From: Lacipirellula parvula
GTDB taxonomy: Bacteria > Planctomycetota > Planctomycetia > Pirellulales > Lacipirellulaceae
Assembly (NCBI RefSeq): GCF_009177095.1
Contig: NZ_AP021861.1
Location: forward strand, 682,001 to 746,000
Direction: 5' to 3'
Length of the DNA stretch: 64,000 nt
Shown here: piece by piece, positions 61,604-64,000 of the stretch
Numbering within the stretch: position 1 is the first letter of the stretch
Layout of the letters: every line of letters begins with the position of its first letter
Position numbers and translations under genes: made by a program
Notes under the pieces: model-generated
Database searches by the model: none
What the model was told of the DNA's origin: nothing
The model's input: only the letters and a program-made list of their open reading frames with translations

Positions 61604-64000
61604 ATGCGAGGTATGTTTCAAAACTCAAGCAAAGCGTTAGCAAGGGCAGCGACTCCGACGTCAAACGGCATTTCGCTCGTCCTACCTGCATGGAATGAAG
61701 CTGAATCAATCGAGCGCGCCGTTAGTGAAGCTGAAGCCGCACTGGCGACCGTTTCAGACTGCTTCGAAGTCATTGTTGTAGACGATGGGAGTTCTGACGA
61801 AACTGCCGTACGCGTGACAGCGATGGCAGCCACAAGACCTTCCGTGAGGCTGATTCGGCATGAAGCGAATCGCGGGTACGGCGCTGCATTGCGATCTGGA
61901 TTTGAGGCGGCCAACTTCGAGCTGGTCGCATTTACTGACGCCGACTGCCAGTTCCACTTAACTGAATTAGATCGCTTCGTTTTGCTCTCACGAGACTACG
62001 AAATCGTTTGCGGTTATCGAATTGATCGCAAAGATTCGCCGCTTCGTTGCCTCTACTCTCGCGTCTACAACCAACTGGTGAGATTGCTGCTTGATACAGG
62101 CGTGCGAGACGTCGATTGCGCTTTGAAGATGTTCCGGCGCGAGACGTTGAACGAGTGCGACATCACGGAGAATGGATTTCTGGTCAATGCGGAAATCATC
62201 TCACAGGCTCGACGGCAAGGGCGATCCATCGTCGAAGTTGGCGTTTCGCACCGGCCGCGCGAGGCCGGGACGAGTACGGTGTCGATTGCGCACATACCTG
62301 TAGTGTTGGCGAGTCTGGTTCGACACTGGTGGAATAAGGTGCAGTTTTCAGCAGCTGACGGCCAATCAGCAGTGGAAGCGAAACTATCGCCAGAGAAGGC
62401 TGCAAGCGACCGCCGCTTTCGCTTTGCAGAATTTATTTTGATTTTGGTTGCCGCGATACTCCTGCTCTCAAATCTCAACTATCCTCTGATCGATCGAGAT
62501 GAAACTCGCTACGGCGAAATACCTCGTGAGATGATTGAGTCAGGCGACTGGACGCTGCCAACGCTCAATTTCCAGCCGTACTACGATAAGCCGGTATTGC
62601 TCTATTGGTTGTGCGCGACGAGCTATTCAATATTCGGAGTGTCGCCAGGAGCCGCTCGGATCATTCCAGCAATTTGCGGTTTGGCGACGCTGCTCGCGAC
62701 AGTCTGGTTGGGAAATCGGGTATTCGGACGCCGAGCAGGATTCTTTGCGGGGCTGGCGCTCTTCCTTTCCGTTGGATTCTTGGGAGGAAGTCGAATTCTG
62801 TTGCTCGACGGGTTACTGACGTGCTTCACGACCATTTCGTTTGTGGCCGCATATGAAGCAGTGAAGAGTGACAAGCTAAATTGGAAATGGTGGACGATAA
62901 CGGCGCTTGCAGCCGGGCTTGGGTTTTTGTGCAAAGGCCCAATATCCGTCGTGCTACTGGCTCCGCCGCTCGTTATGCATTGTTGGCTAACGAAGAATCC
63001 CGCGCGTTTACTAGTGCGACACTGGGCGTATCTATTTGCGATCGTCGTCTTCGTGAACGCTCCTTGGTTCTACGCTGTTTCGCAGCGAGACCCGGCGTTT
63101 ATTGGCGAGTTTTTCTACCGTCATAATCTGCAACGGTTCGCTGGCGCATTTCATGCTGAGCCGTTCTGGTACTTTGTGCCTATTTTGCTTGTCGCCGGGC
63201 ATCCCTGGACGTTCATGGCAATTCCGTATGCGAGTTTTCTGTGGTCCAAGAAAGACCCGATCCGGAAGCTCAGGTCTCGATCACTTAGCTTCCCCGTACT
63301 TTGGAGCGCTTGGTGCTTCGCTTTTTTCTCGATGTCGAGTTGCAAGCTGCCAACCTACATACTGCCGGCCGCTCCAGCTTTTGCTTTGATGATTGGGCAT
63401 TATCTAGATCGTGCAGTGTTTGCGTCGATCGGCGAAATTGGCGCTGAATTCTCAAGGCGCTGGTCGCCTTGGCTCGCGAGCATGGCGACTTGCTTGGGTG
63501 GAATTGGGTTCACCATTTTCATGCTGATGAGCGGCCTAGAATCCTGGACTGCAGGAGCGGCAATCTCGAGCCTCTGGATTCTTCTGGCGGCCGGAGCGGT
63601 TCTTTCAATGCGGCGCTGGCCGACGCCGGCATTCCAGTGGTCTGTCTGCGTTTCAGTCACGCTCATTCTCAGCGCGGTTGTGCTGCACCGAAATATCCCG
63701 CGCTTCGCGTTCGCAGAGACAGTATTTGGAAGTGGTTCGCCGGTCGCGTTGGACGTGAGGGGCACGATCCCAATGGCGACGATCGGTCACGAGTGGTCGT
63801 CCGTGCCATTTGATCTCGACCGAAACGACGTTCAGCACTTCGAAGCGAATTGCATGAGCGACTTGATCGAGTACGCGGGGCAGCACGAGCAGGCGATTTT
63901 AGTCTTGAAGACGGACCAGCAAGTTGAATACCTGCGGAAATCGCTTCCTCCTGGCAAGCATCTGATAAAGGTCGCCGATCGAGGACCGGCCAAAGTGGTA
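61604..64000 (+). CDS. GT2 glycosyltransferase fused to ArnT/PMT-type membrane glycosyltransferase (5' part)
   Basis: The frame is open from 61604 to the window end (799 codons, no stop), so the gene continues beyond. Residues about 15-230 form a GT2 domain of the polyprenol-phosphate sugar synthase type: SLVLPAWNEAESIERA, VIVVDDGSSDETAV, NRGYGAALRSGFEAA, FTDADCQ, RVYNQLVRLLLDTGVRDVDCALKMFRR. A linker follows, then from about residue 275 a GT39/ArnT-like membrane enzyme with many helices, starting with NYPLIDRDETRYGEIPREMIESGDWTLP (the DETRY motif) and PYYDKPVLLYWL. Such enzymes take the sugar from a polyprenyl phosphate carrier and transfer it outside the membrane. Here donor maker and user appear joined. 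Start is ATG 61604 or 61613. Confidence 0.88.
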   Translation, partial: MRGMFQNSSKALARAATPTSNGISLVLPAWNEAESIERAVSEAEAALATVSDCFEVIVVDDGSSDETAVRVTAMAATRPSVRLIRHEANRGYGAALRSGFEAANFELVAFTDADCQFHLTELDRFVLLSRDYEIVCGYRIDRKDSPLRCLYSRVYNQLVRLLLDTGVRDVDCALKMFRRETLNECDITENGFLVNAEIISQARRQGRSIVEVGVSHRPREAGTSTVSIAHIPVVLASLVRHWWNKVQFSAADGQSAVEAKLSPEKAASDRRFRFAEFILILVAAILLLSNLNYPLIDRDETRYGEIPREMIESGDWTLPTLNFQPYYDKPVLLYWLCATSYSIFGVSPGAARIIPAICGLATLLATVWLGNRVFGRRAGFFAGLALFLSVGFLGGSRILLLDGLLTCFTTISFVAAYEAVKSDKLNWKWWTITALAAGLGFLCKGPISVVLLAPPLVMHCWLTKNPARLLVRHWAYLFAIVVFVNAPWFYAVSQRDPAFIGEFFYRHNLQRFAGAFHAEPFWYFVPILLVAGHPWTFMAIPYASFLWSKKDPIRKLRSRSLSFPVLWSAWCFAFFSMSSCKLPTYILPAAPAFALMIGHYLDRAVFASIGEIGAEFSRRWSPWLASMATCLGGIGFTIFMLMSGLESWTAGAAISSLWILLAAGAVLSMRRWPTPAFQWSVCVSVTLILSAVVLHRNIPRFAFAETVFGSGSPVALDVRGTIPMATIGHEWSSVPFDLDRNDVQHFEANCMSDLIEYAGQHEQAILVLKTDQQVEYLRKSLPPGKHLIKVADRGPAKVV

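Noticed and set aside
61203-61709. Short frames on both strands before the glycosyltransferase gene
   Set aside because: They lack ribosome-binding sites and any recognisable motif, and partly overlap the real gene.

Overview
This 64-kb window looks like chromosomal DNA of a planctomycete, probably of the Pirellulales (inference from gene content; no 16S rRNA gene is present). Supporting signs are GC-rich DNA, DUF1559 proteins with prepilin-type N-termini, secreted proteins ending in a dockerin-like repeat plus a PEP-CTERM tail, two divergent lepA genes, a Chlamydia-like class Ic ribonucleotide reductase, and many genes without a clear Shine-Dalgarno sequence. I see no tRNA, rRNA, CRISPR array, insertion sequence or prophage.

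Layout. 0-3.5 kb: end of a ROK kinase gene, lepA copy 1 and pyrF. 3.6-7.1 kb: a tandemly duplicated pair of genes (DUF1559 protein plus small lipoprotein). 7.2-13.9 kb: secreted proteins, namely two endonuclease/exonuclease/phosphatase (EEP) enzymes and two further dockerin/PEP-CTERM proteins. 14-24.6 kb: a diadenylate-cyclase-like protein, a long secreted Pro/Ala-rich protein, a HEAT-repeat lipoprotein, a Cys/Met-metabolism PLP enzyme, a membrane protein with an ABC ATPase, and mobB. 24.8-30.6 kb: a three-gene operon made of an AAA ATPase, a Ser/Thr kinase fused to a tubulin-like GTPase domain, and an FHA-EAL protein. This is the best candidate for an undescribed system. 30.7-34.7 kb: secreted EEP protein, GH25 lysozyme, SGNH hydrolase and one unknown protein. 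35.1-37.9 kb: trpB and trpA with a VapBC-type toxin-antitoxin pair between them. 38-44.1 kb: D-aminoacylase, two small membrane proteins, a lone receiver domain, cutC, and divergent hmp / Rrf2 regulator. 44.1-49.5 kb: a small lipoprotein, an unknown protein, and nrdA-nrdB behind a cobalamin riboswitch. 49.6-54.1 kb: small proteins (two DUF1801, an ArsR/SRPBCC/membrane operon, DUF2293), mug and a helix-turn-helix protein. 54.3-61 kb: a large PEP-CTERM beta-repeat protein, a small HExxH protein, an unknown protein, lepA copy 2 and a VOC protein, with a 55-base hairpin repeat present four times. 61.6 kb to the end: an incomplete large gene fusing a GT2 glycosyltransferase to an ArnT/PMT-type membrane glycosyltransferase.

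How parts may fit together. The kinase, the phosphothreonine-binding FHA domain, the c-di-GMP phosphodiesterase domain, the AAA ATPase and the tubulin-like domain suggest a phosphorylation- and nucleotide-regulated assembly (inference). The B12 riboswitch ahead of a B12-independent RNR suggests that the cell switches between RNR classes according to cobalamin supply. Many gene ends carry long imperfect inverted repeats, probably acting as terminators or as dispersed palindromic elements.
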